Shown: positions 36,230-45,809, counted from the first letter of the stretch. The stretch is DNA of 52,671 bases from Alteromonas sp. KUL106 (GCF_009811415.1 NZ_BLIG01000049.1:1-52671); one strand, 5' to 3'. A program made the numbers and translations. The notes: generated by a model not told the origin, from the sequence alone.

Positions 36230-38140
36230 TTGTCAGATTGGAGCATCGAAGAAGCAGAGCGCGTCTATGGCGTGTCTCAATGGGGTGGTGGCTATTTTCA
36301 AATAGGTAAAAATGGCAACGTCCACATTACCCCTGTTCCTGAAGATCCTAGCATTCAAATCGACTTTAATTCGGTGATTGAAGATATCCGTAAGGAAGGC
36401 GTTCAGTTTCCTGTCGTTGTTCGTTTCCACGATATTTTGCGTTCGCAAGTTGCGGGCCTTAACAAAGCGTTCAGGCATTCTATAGAAGAAGCCGAATATA
36501 AAGGCCAATATCAAGGCGTGTACCCGGTTAAAGTTAACCAAATGCGCGAAGTAGTTGAAGAAATCGTCGATGCCGGTAAACCTTTCAACTATGGCCTAGA
36601 GGCGGGTTCTAAAGCGGAATTGCTTACCGTCCTTGCCATGAATACGAATGAAGAGTCGCTGACGATTCTTAATGGCTATAAAGATGACGAAGTGATGCGT
36701 CTTGCGCTATTGGGTAGAAAACTGGGTCGCCGCGTTGTTGTGGTGGTAGAAAAATACACCGAGCTTCTTCTGATAGTAAAAATAGCTAAAGAGCTTAATA
36801 TCGATCCTATTATTGGTGTGCGCTCAAAAATGACCGTAAAAGGTCGTGGCAAGTGGGAAAGTTCTGGTGGAGAACGTGCGAAGTTTGGTTTAACTATCAC
36901 GGAAATTATCAACGCTGCGCGCTACCTCGAAGAACAAGGTATGGCGCATTGTTTGAAGCTACTTCACTTCCATATCGGCAGCCAGCTCACTGACATACGC
37001 GCAGTGAAAGAAGCGGTCACTGAAGGTGCGCGTATTTATGCTGATCTGCACAAAATGGGCTTTGAGCTAGACTACGTGGATGTGGGTGGCGGCCTAGGTA
37101 TTGACTACGACGGCAGTAACTCTACAAACGAGTCTTCACGTAACTACAGCATGCAAGAATATGTGGCTGACGTGGTTTACGGTATGAAAGAAATGTGCGA
37201 TTTAGAAGGCGTACCGCATCCACATTTAGTAAGCGAGAGCGGACGCGCGATCACTGCCCATCATAGCTGCGTTATCACAGAAATTGTGGGCGAGATTAAA
37301 TCGAATGCATCATATATGGATACATCTGCAAAAGAAGGTGAGCACTTTTTCTTGAAGAATATGCGCGAACTTGCAGATACGTTCGATGACCAAAAGAACA
37401 TGCATGAAGTCTACAACGATGCGTCGCAGTATAAAGAGCAAGCCCTTGATGCATTTAAATTGCGAGTCTTAACTTTAGAAGAGCTCGGAAAAATCGAAAC
37501 CTTGTATTGGCAAATTATGGGTCGCTTACAGCAATGGTATCGCAACGAAGACTATGTGCCAGAAGAACTACAGGAACTGGACTATAGCTTGTCATCTCAG
37601 TATCTGTGCAACTTCTCTGTGTTTCAGTCGGCCGCTGACACATGGGCAATTGATCAGCTTTTGCCCGTAGTACCGCTAACTCGTATGAACGAGGAGCCAT
37701 CGGTTAATTGTTCATTGGTAGATATCACCTGTGACAGCGACGGCAAGATTGATCAATTCACTATTGGTCGCGAAATAACGGACGTGCTGCCGATGCACCC
37801 ACTTAAGAAAGACGAACCTTACTATGTTGGGCTTTTCTTAACTGGCGCATACCAAGACGTTATGGGTGACATGCACAACTTATTCGGTCGATTAAACGAA
37901 GTGCATATTTACAGCTATGATGACGACCCAGAAGATTTCTATATCGAAGAAGTGGTGAAAGGCTCGTCGGTAGAAGATGTATTGAATATTATGCAATACA
38001 ATCCGCGCGCGATGGCGTCAGATGTCAAACGTTTGATCGATAAGCAAGTATGGGATGGAAAATTGAACCCTCGTGAGGGTGTACGATGGACTGACTTCTA
38101 CGAAAATTGCTTAGCGGGTTACACTTACCTCAAGCAGTAA
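36230..38140 (+). CDS. speA: Biosynthetic arginine decarboxylase
   Basis: PLP-dependent conversion of arginine to agmatine for putrescine synthesis. The TTG at 36230 is preferred: AGGTGA (36219-36224) matches the anti-Shine-Dalgarno region at 5-nt spacing. A GTG at 36221 would add three residues. With the TTG start it has 636 residues. The PLP lysine is about residue 101 in YPVKVNQ. The barrel shows HFHIGSQL and DVGGGLGIDYDG, and the C-terminal sheet domain has the substrate-side Cys/Asp region. It stands alone with its own leader hairpin. Confidence 0.96.
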   Translation: MSDWSIEEAERVYGVSQWGGGYFQIGKNGNVHITPVPEDPSIQIDFNSVIEDIRKEGVQFPVVVRFHDILRSQVAGLNKAFRHSIEEAEYKGQYQGVYPVKVNQMREVVEEIVDAGKPFNYGLEAGSKAELLTVLAMNTNEESLTILNGYKDDEVMRLALLGRKLGRRVVVVVEKYTELLLIVKIAKELNIDPIIGVRSKMTVKGRGKWESSGGERAKFGLTITEIINAARYLEEQGMAHCLKLLHFHIGSQLTDIRAVKEAVTEGARIYADLHKMGFELDYVDVGGGLGIDYDGSNSTNESSRNYSMQEYVADVVYGMKEMCDLEGVPHPHLVSESGRAITAHHSCVITEIVGEIKSNASYMDTSAKEGEHFFLKNMRELADTFDDQKNMHEVYNDASQYKEQALDAFKLRVLTLEELGKIETLYWQIMGRLQQWYRNEDYVPEELQELDYSLSSQYLCNFSVFQSAADTWAIDQLLPVVPLTRMNEEPSVNCSLVDITCDSDGKIDQFTIGREITDVLPMHPLKKDEPYYVGLFLTGAYQDVMGDMHNLFGRLNEVHIYSYDDDPEDFYIEEVVKGSSVEDVLNIMQYNPRAMASDVKRLIDKQVWDGKLNPREGVRWTDFYENCLAGYTYLKQ

Positions 38141-38206
38141 AGATAACCACATCAAACCTAACGCCTGTGACGTTTTGATAACCTGAAGATGTAAGCATGC
38201 CAATCG

Positions 38207-38245
38207 AGCCGATACCGATATTATTTATCTGTGTCGGCTTTTTCT
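38207..38245 (+). terminator. speA terminator overlapping the next gene's 3' end
   Basis: Nine-bp stem AGCCGATAC (38207-38215) / GTGTCGGCT (38231-38239) with one G-U pair, followed by TTTTTCT. Its right arm lies in the last codons of the convergent serine-hydrolase gene. Confidence 0.55.
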
Positions 38246-39369
38246 AGATAGCGTTTCCACAGTTCGGCAGTCGTCGAATTAATCATATTAGACTCCGCGT
38301 TCATAAGCATGACATAACCCGCTTTATGTTCAGGAGAAAACGCTACGTCAGCACGATAACCTTTCACCCAGCCTCCGTGGTAATTGAGCTTGGTTCCGTT
38401 TAAGTCATAAATACGCCAGCCTAAACCATAGTGTGCATCATCAATCATGCCGCGCCAGCCTCTTCGGTAGGTTTCTCGTTTGGTTTTTACTCGTTCGGTG
38501 GTGACAAAATCCACCATCTCTTCAGAGATAATGGTTGGGAATTCCCCCAGCAACGCTTGTAAGTAGATGGTCATGTCTGAAATGCTGGCATTCACGCCAG
38601 CCGCTGGAGAAAAACGATAGTAGTTACTTTCCACTTGACCCTCGCGCCATTTGTTTCTTGCAATTGCGATATGAGGGTGCGCCCATGAGTCGGAGGCTAG
38701 CAAGCCGCCCTTACCAACGCTGGCGGTTTTCATGCCTAATGGCGAGAAAAGATTTGCCTGTAGCTGGCGTGAGTACGAGGTGTTGTTGTTACTGAAATAG
38801 TATTCTAAAGCCCCAAAAAGCGCATTTTGATAAGTATAACATTCACCGGGCACACACAAGGGTTCAAGCTCGCTAAGGGACTTAAGCACGCGCTCTAGCG
38901 AATAGTCGGCTTCTATCAAATTGTCGTAAGCGTTAGGCATAAAGCCGCTAGATTGACCAACGATATGCTGCAGTTGCAACGCGCCCATACCTTTTCCTTT
39001 GAAAGGAATGTCTGGAAGCAGTGCTGATATCGAGGTTTCCCAGCTTAATTGCTTTTTTTCTACGAGTTTAGCAGACAACAGAGCCGTGAAGGTTTTTGAA
39101 ACAGAAGCTAGCCGGAATACAGTATCTTTAGTGACTTTCTGGCCACCTTTTTTGGTTGTATTACCGTAAACATAAACCCTTGGCGCTTCGCCCTGTTCGT
39201 AAAAAACAAATGCATACCCTGGGACATTGTATTTTGAGGCCTCTTTTTGAACGTAATTTGCGTAGTCGTCAAGCCAATCAGCAGAGGCACCTTGAGCCGT
39301 GACCATTAATAGTGCAAATAGCCAGAATTGAGTCAGGCCCAGCAGTGAGAAGCGCAAAGAGTTCAGCAT
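38221..39369 (-). CDS. Exported serine hydrolase, beta-lactamase/penicillin-binding fold
   Basis: 382 residues with a signal peptide (LFALLMVTAQGASA). The class C-like SxxK motif is Ser89-Val-Ser-Lys92 in RLASVSKTF. The second motif is Tyr-x-Asn in CYTYQNALFG, and the third is His-Gly-Gly in NYHGGWVKGY near residue 342. This fold covers AmpC enzymes, D,D-peptidases and esterases. The low similarity to true AmpC and the HGG box fit an esterase or peptidase as well as a beta-lactamase. It is convergent to speA and divergent from the DNA-repair pair. Confidence 0.85.
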   Translation of the reverse strand: MLNSLRFSLLGLTQFWLFALLMVTAQGASADWLDDYANYVQKEASKYNVPGYAFVFYEQGEAPRVYVYGNTTKKGGQKVTKDTVFRLASVSKTFTALLSAKLVEKKQLSWETSISALLPDIPFKGKGMGALQLQHIVGQSSGFMPNAYDNLIEADYSLERVLKSLSELEPLCVPGECYTYQNALFGALEYYFSNNNTSYSRQLQANLFSPLGMKTASVGKGGLLASDSWAHPHIAIARNKWREGQVESNYYRFSPAAGVNASISDMTIYLQALLGEFPTIISEEMVDFVTTERVKTKRETYRRGWRGMIDDAHYGLGWRIYDLNGTKLNYHGGWVKGYRADVAFSPEHKAGYVMLMNAESNMINSTTAELWKRYLEKADTDK

Positions 39370-39670
39370 ACAGTCGGCTCGTTATGCCTGTGGTTTCAAA
39401 ATCTCTTCACAGGCGTTCATTATTATTATCGCGTTATTATGCGTATAGCCGCATCAATGATCAAATGTCGCTAATTACGCTCACTGCTTCATTAACCGTT
39501 CGCCTTATCAAAATTGTAAGTTTTCTACCGTAAAAATACGTAACGATACGCAAAAGTGCTTAACAGGTTCCGACGGGAAGTTTGTTGTTATTGAGTGCCG
39601 ATTTTGTCGCACTAAAAGGATGAATGCACGATACACTAGACAAAGAGCATAAACGAAAGGTGAGCAGCGC
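39370..39670. other. Divergent intergenic region before the alkylation-repair genes
   Basis: 301 bp with no gene. It should hold promoters for the serine hydrolase (leftward) and the Ada-AlkA gene (rightward). AAGGTGA at 39657-39663 is the ribosome-binding site of the latter. No Ada box was recognised with confidence. Confidence 0.35.
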
Positions 39671-41119
39671 ATGCCAATGCCAGATAATCTCTCTGTACCA
39701 GAAACCGCAGCCTCAGAGGACGCAATACTCGCTGAGTCAGGGTACTCAAAGGCAAGGCTTAGCAGGGATCCGCGTTTTGACGGGCTATTTTTCGTGGCGG
39801 TAAAAACAACCGGTATCTTTTGCAGACCAATCTGTCCAGCGCGATTGCCCAAAGAAGAGAATGTGACTTACTTCCAACACGCCACACAGGCAATGGCGCA
39901 AGGTTATCGCCCCTGTTTTCGGTGTCGACCTGACAGTGCTCCTCGTTCTGCTGCATGGAAAGGCGTGGGAGCGACTATACATCGCGCGTTGTCGCTGCTC
40001 TCTATTATTCCTATAGAACGTGTGGCTGATATTGCCTCTCGACTAGGCATCAGTGAACGTTACTTAAATAAGTTGATAGTCAATGCTGTGGGCATACCGC
40101 CAAAACAGTTTCAAAATATGCAGCGCGCTTTGTTTGCAAAGCAACTTATTCAAGAAACCCATTTATCGATGACAGATATAGCGCTAACAGCGGGTTATCA
40201 GTCTCTAAGACAACTACAAAGAGCGATGGAGCAATATTGCGCAACCACGCCTACTCAGCTTAGAAAAAAAGAACCGGTGGAACAAAGGGGCATCGTTTTG
40301 TGTCTCTCTTATCGACCGCCGTACAACTGGCCATACGTGCGAGATTTCTTGGCAGCTCGTGCCATTGACGGAATGGAGCGAGTAACTGAAGAAAGCTACG
40401 AACGCTATTTTTCATGTAGGGGAAGCGTCGGTTTTTTTAAGGTTGTTCACGATGACGTACGCCATGGCTTCAAATTGCACATTGAACTACCTGATTTAGG
40501 CAATCTTCATACAACCATTGAAAACATAAAGCAGGTACTGGACCTTCACGCTGACCCACTATTAATTCAACAAAGTTTAGTGCAATCGGGTTTACCGCTA
40601 ACGAAATTAACTCCTGGGCTGCGCCTTCCTAGCGCGTGGAGTGTATTTGAAAGCGGCTGTCGCGCTATTGTAGGCCAGCAAGTCAGTGTAAAAGCGGCAA
40701 TAGGGCAGGTTACTTTGCTTGTTCATAAGCTGGGCGAGAAGAGGGCTAAACCTTTCTCTTCGAATGGTCATGACGCCGAGACGGACGAACGCTATACCTT
40801 TCCCACGCCTGAAGATGTCGCGGACAATAGTCTTGAATTCTTGAGGATGCCGCTGGCAAGAAAAGAAGCCTTGCGTAGTTTTGCCCAGCTTTTCGTGGGT
40901 GATAGTGCACCAACACATAACGACATTCTAGCTATTAAAGGCGTGGGTCCGTGGACACTCGATTATTTAAAAATGCGCGGGGAAAGAAACCCTGACATTT
41001 ACCTTGAGGGCGATCTAATTGTCCGAAAAATGGCGCAGCAGTACCCTGTTGAGCCCGAAAAAGCAGCGCCTTGGCGTAGTTATTTAACCCTCCAGTTGTG
41101 GCAGTTAAGCAGCCAGTAA
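39671..41119 (+). CDS. Fused N-Ada / AraC / AlkA DNA alkylation-repair protein
   Basis: A sensor-regulator and a 3-methyladenine glycosylase in one 482-residue chain. The N-terminal Ada zinc domain has Cys51, Cys55, Cys82 and Cys85 (FCRPIC and CFRC); Cys51 is at the methylphosphotriester-accepting position. An AraC-type HTH follows (about 105-190, LSMTDIALTAGYQSLRQLQR). The C-terminal half is AlkA-like, with the helix-hairpin-helix IKGVGPWTLDYLKMRG and catalytic Asp448 in IYLEGDLIVRK. In E. coli these parts are in two proteins. Ogt follows 13 bp later, completing the alkylation response; self-activation of the operon by methylated Ada is likely. Confidence 0.93.
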   Translation: MPMPDNLSVPETAASEDAILAESGYSKARLSRDPRFDGLFFVAVKTTGIFCRPICPARLPKEENVTYFQHATQAMAQGYRPCFRCRPDSAPRSAAWKGVGATIHRALSLLSIIPIERVADIASRLGISERYLNKLIVNAVGIPPKQFQNMQRALFAKQLIQETHLSMTDIALTAGYQSLRQLQRAMEQYCATTPTQLRKKEPVEQRGIVLCLSYRPPYNWPYVRDFLAARAIDGMERVTEESYERYFSCRGSVGFFKVVHDDVRHGFKLHIELPDLGNLHTTIENIKQVLDLHADPLLIQQSLVQSGLPLTKLTPGLRLPSAWSVFESGCRAIVGQQVSVKAAIGQVTLLVHKLGEKRAKPFSSNGHDAETDERYTFPTPEDVADNSLEFLRMPLARKEALRSFAQLFVGDSAPTHNDILAIKGVGPWTLDYLKMRGERNPDIYLEGDLIVRKMAQQYPVEPEKAAPWRSYLTLQLWQLSSQ

Positions 41120-41132
41120 GAGAGCTTTGAGT

Positions 41133-41681
41133 ATGATATATACAGGTTTTGTAAACAGCATGCAGGGGCTTGTTAAAGTAGAGGCCACTGAGGAAGGAAT
41201 AACAGCCATTTCGTTTGTTAACGCCGCGGAAGCAGAGAAGGTTGCCGGGGAGAGGCAGATCAGTGAAGGGGAAAGCAATACAGGGCGACATCATCTACTT
41301 AGCGACAACGTTCACACTCATACCAACGCGATTACCGATGCCGCGTGCCGTCAGTTACAGGCATACTTTGACGGTAAGTTACGTGAGTTTGACCTACCCC
41401 TTTCTCCAAAAGGAACCGCCTTTCAGAACCAAGTATGGCATGCTCTTAAGCAAGTAAAATACGGGGAAACCGCGAGCTATTTAGATATTGCAAAAGCAAT
41501 CGGCAACCCAAAAGCTGTCCGTGCTGTGGGAATGGCGAATGGGCGTAATCCTATTGCAATTGTGGTGCCTTGCCATCGTATAATCGGTAGCAATAAAACC
41601 TTAACGGGCTATGCGGGTGGTCTATCGCGCAAGCAGTATCTGCTCAATTTAGAAGGAGCCCAAGGGGTATTGTGGTTGTAA
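41133..41681 (+). CDS. ogt: Methylated-DNA-protein cysteine methyltransferase
   Basis: Suicide enzyme that removes O6-methyl from guanine. The ATG at 41133 is favoured over a TTG six bases upstream because AGAGAG then sits at better spacing. It has 182 residues. The acceptor is Cys147 in VVPCHRIIG. The DNA-recognition helix has GNPKAVRAVGMANGRNP, and the Asn hinge and GYAGGLSRKQYLL complete the domain. It is co-transcribed with the Ada-AlkA gene, supplying the activity of the missing C-Ada domain. Confidence 0.95.
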   Translation: MIYTGFVNSMQGLVKVEATEEGITAISFVNAAEAEKVAGERQISEGESNTGRHHLLSDNVHTHTNAITDAACRQLQAYFDGKLREFDLPLSPKGTAFQNQVWHALKQVKYGETASYLDIAKAIGNPKAVRAVGMANGRNPIAIVVPCHRIIGSNKTLTGYAGGLSRKQYLLNLEGAQGVLWL

Positions 41682-41735
41682 GAGAATGGGTTGTAAAAGA
41701 ATGAGTCATAAAAGAATGGTGACAACAGAATGGCA
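41676..41735 (+). repeat. Degenerate tandem repeat of about 15 bp between ogt and the EamA gene
   Basis: Four copies: TTGTAAGAGAATGGG, TTGTAAAAGAATGAG, TCATAAAAGAATGG and TGACAACAGAATGG. Each carries AGAATG. The first overlaps the ogt stop and the last contains the start codon of the next gene. Confidence 0.6.
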
Positions 41736-42614
41736 ATAAGAGACGTTATCTCGCTGCTGGTATTAGCAGGTATTTGGGGTGGTTCATTCATATTCATGCG
41801 GGTGGCAGCACCTGAATTTGGTATTTATGTCTTAGTGGCAATTCGTACCTTGTTGGCAACAGCAGTGCTATTTCCACTCCTGTTGATACGCGGCTCGGTA
41901 AAAGAGATTAAGCATCACTGGCTTGCCATAGCACTAGTAGGATTGGCCAATACTGCCGTTCCATTTGTACTATTTAACTACAGCAGCCTGCATTTAGAGG
42001 CGGGCGTTAACGCCATTCTTAACGCCACAGCTCCTATGTTTGGTGCCATTGTTGCTTGGCTGTGGCTAGGCGACAAACTGACGAAGTCAGCGGTAGTTGG
42101 GCTATTTGTAGGCTTTGCTGGCGTTACTGTTATTAGTCAACAAAAGTTAGGCGAGGGAGAAGTAAGCTTTTTCCCTATTCTCACAGCATTGCTCGCTACA
42201 ACCGGATACGGTATTGCCGCATGTATGATGAAAAAATGGCTGCAAGGGGTAAAGCCTTTAGTGGTGGCAACGGGGAGTCAGGCTATGGCAAGCGTAATGC
42301 TTGCGCCGTTTGCACTAGCAACCTTGCCTGACACTATGCCAAGCGTGAATGCTTGGATAAATGCAGTGGCACTTGCCGTTGGTGGAACAGGCATAGCGTA
42401 CATATTGTACTTCAAACTGATTGCCGATATCGGCCCCGCAAAAGCCATTACAGTAGCGTACCTTGTTCCCTTGTTTGGCATTATATGGGGTGTTCTTTTT
42501 TTACAAGAGCATTTGTCGATGCAAACCATTGTAGGCGGTTTAATGATTTTGTTTGGTGTAGCGCTCACCACAGGCGTTATCAAACGAAAACGCCTTAAGG
42601 TGAAACCTGCCTGA
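41730..42614 (+). CDS. EamA/DMT family transporter
   Basis: Inner-membrane carrier of the drug/metabolite transporter superfamily. The 294 residues form ten predicted helices in two EamA repeats, the first opening with LVLAGIWGGSFIFMRVAAP and the second with TALLATTGYGIAACMMKKW. The substrate is unknown. It follows ogt by 48 bp and may be co-transcribed. The start codon lies in the last copy of a short tandem repeat without a good ribosome-binding site. Confidence 0.9.
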   Translation: MAIRDVISLLVLAGIWGGSFIFMRVAAPEFGIYVLVAIRTLLATAVLFPLLLIRGSVKEIKHHWLAIALVGLANTAVPFVLFNYSSLHLEAGVNAILNATAPMFGAIVAWLWLGDKLTKSAVVGLFVGFAGVTVISQQKLGEGEVSFFPILTALLATTGYGIAACMMKKWLQGVKPLVVATGSQAMASVMLAPFALATLPDTMPSVNAWINAVALAVGGTGIAYILYFKLIADIGPAKAITVAYLVPLFGIIWGVLFLQEHLSMQTIVGGLMILFGVALTTGVIKRKRLKVKPA

Positions 42615-42631
42615 GTTGATGCGGGCGTAAA

Positions 42632-44053
42632 TTAGTCAATTAGCTGCATTCTGACTAAATTACGGCCGTCGCGCTTGGCTTGATAAAGCGCGTCTTCTGC
42701 ATGCGCTGTTACTTCGTGCATAGCGCGAGGTGACGCGGTATAGGACAGGCCAATCGATGCAGTGATCACTAAGTCCGGTAACTCGTGCAATGGTGGTAAT
42801 GTAGCGATGCCGTGACGAAGGTTTTGAGCGATATCAAACGCCACATTCGGCCCCGTGTGTGGCAGCAATATGAGAAATTCGGCGCTACTCCATCTGCCTA
42901 AAACATCCTGCTCTCTTAAGTGTTCTGCCAGGTAAGTAACTAGCTTATCAAGTATATCATCGCCCACATTGCGCCCATGCGCGTCAACAATGTCTGAAAG
43001 CTCATCAACACTAACCAACATAACACTGAGTGATTTGTGTTCAGCCAATAGTGTCTTATAGATAAGCTGTAAATTATCTTTCTCAGGAAGTCGGTTGCTA
43101 TGACGTACCACTAAGTCTGGCTGCATATCTTTTCTGAAGTAATACAGCAAGTTGTAGATAAGTAAAAACAGCGAGAATACAACGACAAGCAGCGTTACCA
43201 CACTGAAGATAAACGCTTGAGAAATCTCCGCTTGGCGGTCTTCTAATGGGCTTAAAAGAAATACGGTCCACCCAAACTGGTTTAGCTTCACTTCGGCAAT
43301 AAGGAAGTCTTTTTGGTCAATGGTAACCAGCTTGTTATTTAATGCCTGTTCGTTTTGAATCGTCATTGGTAGGCTTGCATACCAAGGCAACTCAGATAAG
43401 TTAGTAAAGTCGGAATAGGAGGCGATCAAGCTTGGGTCTGAAGAGAGCATTATGTCGCCTTGACCGTCTACAAATAAGAAGTCATAACCGTATTCTTGTT
43501 TGTAAGTATCGAACACTTCAATAAAGCTACGCAGGCTTTTCCCTACGCCAAAGAAGCCTAAGAAACGGCCATCTTCATCGTGAATTTTGATGTCGATATA
43601 AAAATGCGTGTCTTCCCACTTGCCAATGTCGGCAACGGCATCGGCGGGATAATCGCGATATTTAAAGTACCAGCTCACTTCACCTTCAATAAGGTTGATA
43701 ATACTGCCGTCAGAATTGTATTGTTTTCTGTCAGCTTCGCTGGCAATGAAAAAAGACAAGCCGAATTCATTTTCAAGACGATCCAATGTCTTAAAAACAG
43801 CTTCCTGGTCAATCGTCTCACCATCCATCAAGTCAACGAGTTCGGTAGAGTGGCCCAAGGCTTCAGAGATGTGCAATGGTTTTAAAAGTTGCTCAACGAT
43901 AAGCGATATGGCGGGCGACAAGGATTGTTGCTGCGCACGGCTTTGTTCGGCAACGATTTTTGAAATACTAAAATGTACCAGCGTCACAATAGCGATAACC
44001 ACTACCGCAAATAACACCAGAATACTTCTATGTAGTGTACGAAATGTGTTCAC
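42632..44053 (-). CDS. Membrane GGDEF protein with degenerate active site and intact I-site
   Basis: 473 residues. An N-terminal membrane helix and a periplasmic dCACHE-like sensor (about 35-285, FGLSFFIASEADRKQYN and FFGVGKSLRSFIEVFD) are followed by a second helix (about 285-310) and a GGDEF domain. The signature reads SSAEF (389-393) instead of GG(D/E)EF, so cyclic-di-GMP synthesis is unlikely. The inhibitory I-site RxxD is present five residues upstream as REQD (380-383), so it may bind cyclic-di-GMP as a receptor. No EAL domain. It is convergent to the EamA gene. Confidence 0.88.
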   Translation of the reverse strand: MNTFRTLHRSILVLFAVVVIAIVTLVHFSISKIVAEQSRAQQQSLSPAISLIVEQLLKPLHISEALGHSTELVDLMDGETIDQEAVFKTLDRLENEFGLSFFIASEADRKQYNSDGSIINLIEGEVSWYFKYRDYPADAVADIGKWEDTHFYIDIKIHDEDGRFLGFFGVGKSLRSFIEVFDTYKQEYGYDFLFVDGQGDIMLSSDPSLIASYSDFTNLSELPWYASLPMTIQNEQALNNKLVTIDQKDFLIAEVKLNQFGWTVFLLSPLEDRQAEISQAFIFSVVTLLVVVFSLFLLIYNLLYYFRKDMQPDLVVRHSNRLPEKDNLQLIYKTLLAEHKSLSVMLVSVDELSDIVDAHGRNVGDDILDKLVTYLAEHLREQDVLGRWSSAEFLILLPHTGPNVAFDIAQNLRHGIATLPPLHELPDLVITASIGLSYTASPRAMHEVTAHAEDALYQAKRDGRNLVRMQLID

Positions 44054-44284
44054 AGACTGCGCATGCTCCCTTGCCTGACTGAACTTTACTTAAGCGGCGA
44101 GTATACCTGTTGCAATAATGAACTGCTAGGTTGCTCACCGTAACTTTAGACTAAATAACAACGTAGCAAAGCGCAATGCCGAAGTTTTTAAGCTGCTATT
44201 TCCCTCAAACAGTCGCTGACTTATTTAGGCTGCTTAGTTACACTATGCGCCATTTTCATTCTCTTTGCGAAATAAAGGAATTAT

Positions 44285-45643
44285 ATGGCTTTTTCAGTGG
44301 TTGTTTTAGCGGCGGGTAAAGGCACTCGCATGAAGTCTTCGTTGCCCAAGGTGTTGCATAAGGTCGGCGGCGTACCGATGGTGCAGCGCATTATCAATAC
44401 CGTTAAGTCGCTAGGCGCTGATAACATTCATCTAGTTTACGGTCATGGGGGCGACCAGCTAAAGGAAGCGGTTGTTGAAGACAATCTAAACTGGTGTTTA
44501 CAAGCCGAACAATTAGGTACGGGCCACGCCGCTGCGCAAGCTGCTCCGCATATTAAAGACAATGAAGACATATTGATCCTTGTCGGTGATGCACCACTCA
44601 TTCGCAAAGAAACCCTAAGTGCGCTAAAAGCGGCGAAAGAAAGCTGTGATTTAGCATTGTTGACCGTCAATTTAGACGATCCGACGGGCATGGGACGCAT
44701 TATTCGTGAGAACGATAATATTACCGCGATCGTCGAGCATAAAGATGCCACCGATGCTCAGCGTGAGATTAAAGAAATCAACACCGGCATGATGATGATG
44801 GCTGGCGCAGATCTTAAACGCTGGCTGAGCGAGTTAAGCAATGATAACGCACAGGGTGAGTATTACCTTACCGACGTCATCGCGATGGCAGCAGCCGAAG
44901 GTAAACGCATTCAGTCTGCGCAGCCCCAGTCTGCTGTTGAAGTAGAGGGCGTTAACAACCGTTTGCAGTTAGCTAACCTTGAACGGGCGCTTCAGCGTCG
45001 CCAAGCCGATGAACTTATGACCAATGGCGTAACATTACTGGACCCAGCACGTTTTGACTTACGCGGCGAGCTAGAAACCGGTAATGACGTAATTATCGAC
45101 GTTAATGTTATTGTTGAAGGGAAAGTTACCCTTGGTAGCAACGTTAGCATTGGTGCAAACTGTATTTTGCGTAACTGTACTATTGCAAATAACGCGGTTA
45201 TAGAAGCGAATTCTATTGTTGAAGACGCTAGCGTTGGAGAGGCGTGTACGGTTGGGCCTTATGCACGGCTACGCCCGGGCGCAGTAATGCAAAAACATGC
45301 GAAAGTGGGTAACTTCGTTGAAATGAAAAAAGCCATTTTGGGCGAGGGCGCGAAAGCAAATCATCTTACTTATTTGGGCGATGCGGAAGTAGGTGCTAAA
45401 GCGAATATTGGTGCAGGCACGATCACGTGTAACTATGACGGTGTGAATAAGTCGAAAACCATCATTGGCGAAAATGCGTTTATCGGCTCAAACTCGTCGC
45501 TTGTTGCGCCCGTAAACATTGGAAAAGGGGCTACAGTGGGCGCTGGCTCAGTAATCACCTCAACCGTGGACGAAGACGCGCTAGCCGTTGCCCGCGGTAA
45601 GCAGCGCAACATTCCAAATTGGCCGCGTCCGACCAAAAAATAG
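44285..45643 (+). CDS. glmU: Bifunctional GlcNAc-1-P uridyltransferase / GlcN-1-P acetyltransferase
   Basis: Makes UDP-GlcNAc for peptidoglycan and lipopolysaccharide. The 452 residues have an N-terminal pyrophosphorylase domain with LAAGKGTRMKSSLPKVLH. A left-handed beta-helix acetyltransferase domain begins about residue 250, with NFVEMKKAILGEGAKANHL and NIGAGTITCNYDG. The 231-bp upstream gap should hold its promoter. It lies about 2.4 kb upstream of glmS, with an oxidoreductase and a DeoR regulator between. Confidence 0.97.
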   Translation: MAFSVVVLAAGKGTRMKSSLPKVLHKVGGVPMVQRIINTVKSLGADNIHLVYGHGGDQLKEAVVEDNLNWCLQAEQLGTGHAAAQAAPHIKDNEDILILVGDAPLIRKETLSALKAAKESCDLALLTVNLDDPTGMGRIIRENDNITAIVEHKDATDAQREIKEINTGMMMMAGADLKRWLSELSNDNAQGEYYLTDVIAMAAAEGKRIQSAQPQSAVEVEGVNNRLQLANLERALQRRQADELMTNGVTLLDPARFDLRGELETGNDVIIDVNVIVEGKVTLGSNVSIGANCILRNCTIANNAVIEANSIVEDASVGEACTVGPYARLRPGAVMQKHAKVGNFVEMKKAILGEGAKANHLTYLGDAEVGAKANIGAGTITCNYDGVNKSKTIIGENAFIGSNSSLVAPVNIGKGATVGAGSVITSTVDEDALAVARGKQRNIPNWPRPTKK

Positions 45644-45689
45644 AGGCGTTCTCTCGTAAGAAATAGCGTACGGGTAAACGCAAGGATTA

Positions 45690-45735
45690 GGGCTGGCAAA
45701 CACAAACTGTTTTTTGCCAGCCCAATTTCTTCTTC
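45690..45735 (+). terminator. glmU terminator
   Basis: Perfect 11-bp stem GGGCTGGCAAA (45690-45700) / TTTGCCAGCCC (45713-45723), followed by AATTTCTTCTT. Confidence 0.75.
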
Positions 45736-45809
45736 TGTTCCATCAACAATATTTCCTCTGGGAAATAAACGGTCACGGCGAGCAGCTGAAACTCACGCAT
45801 AACACGTCT

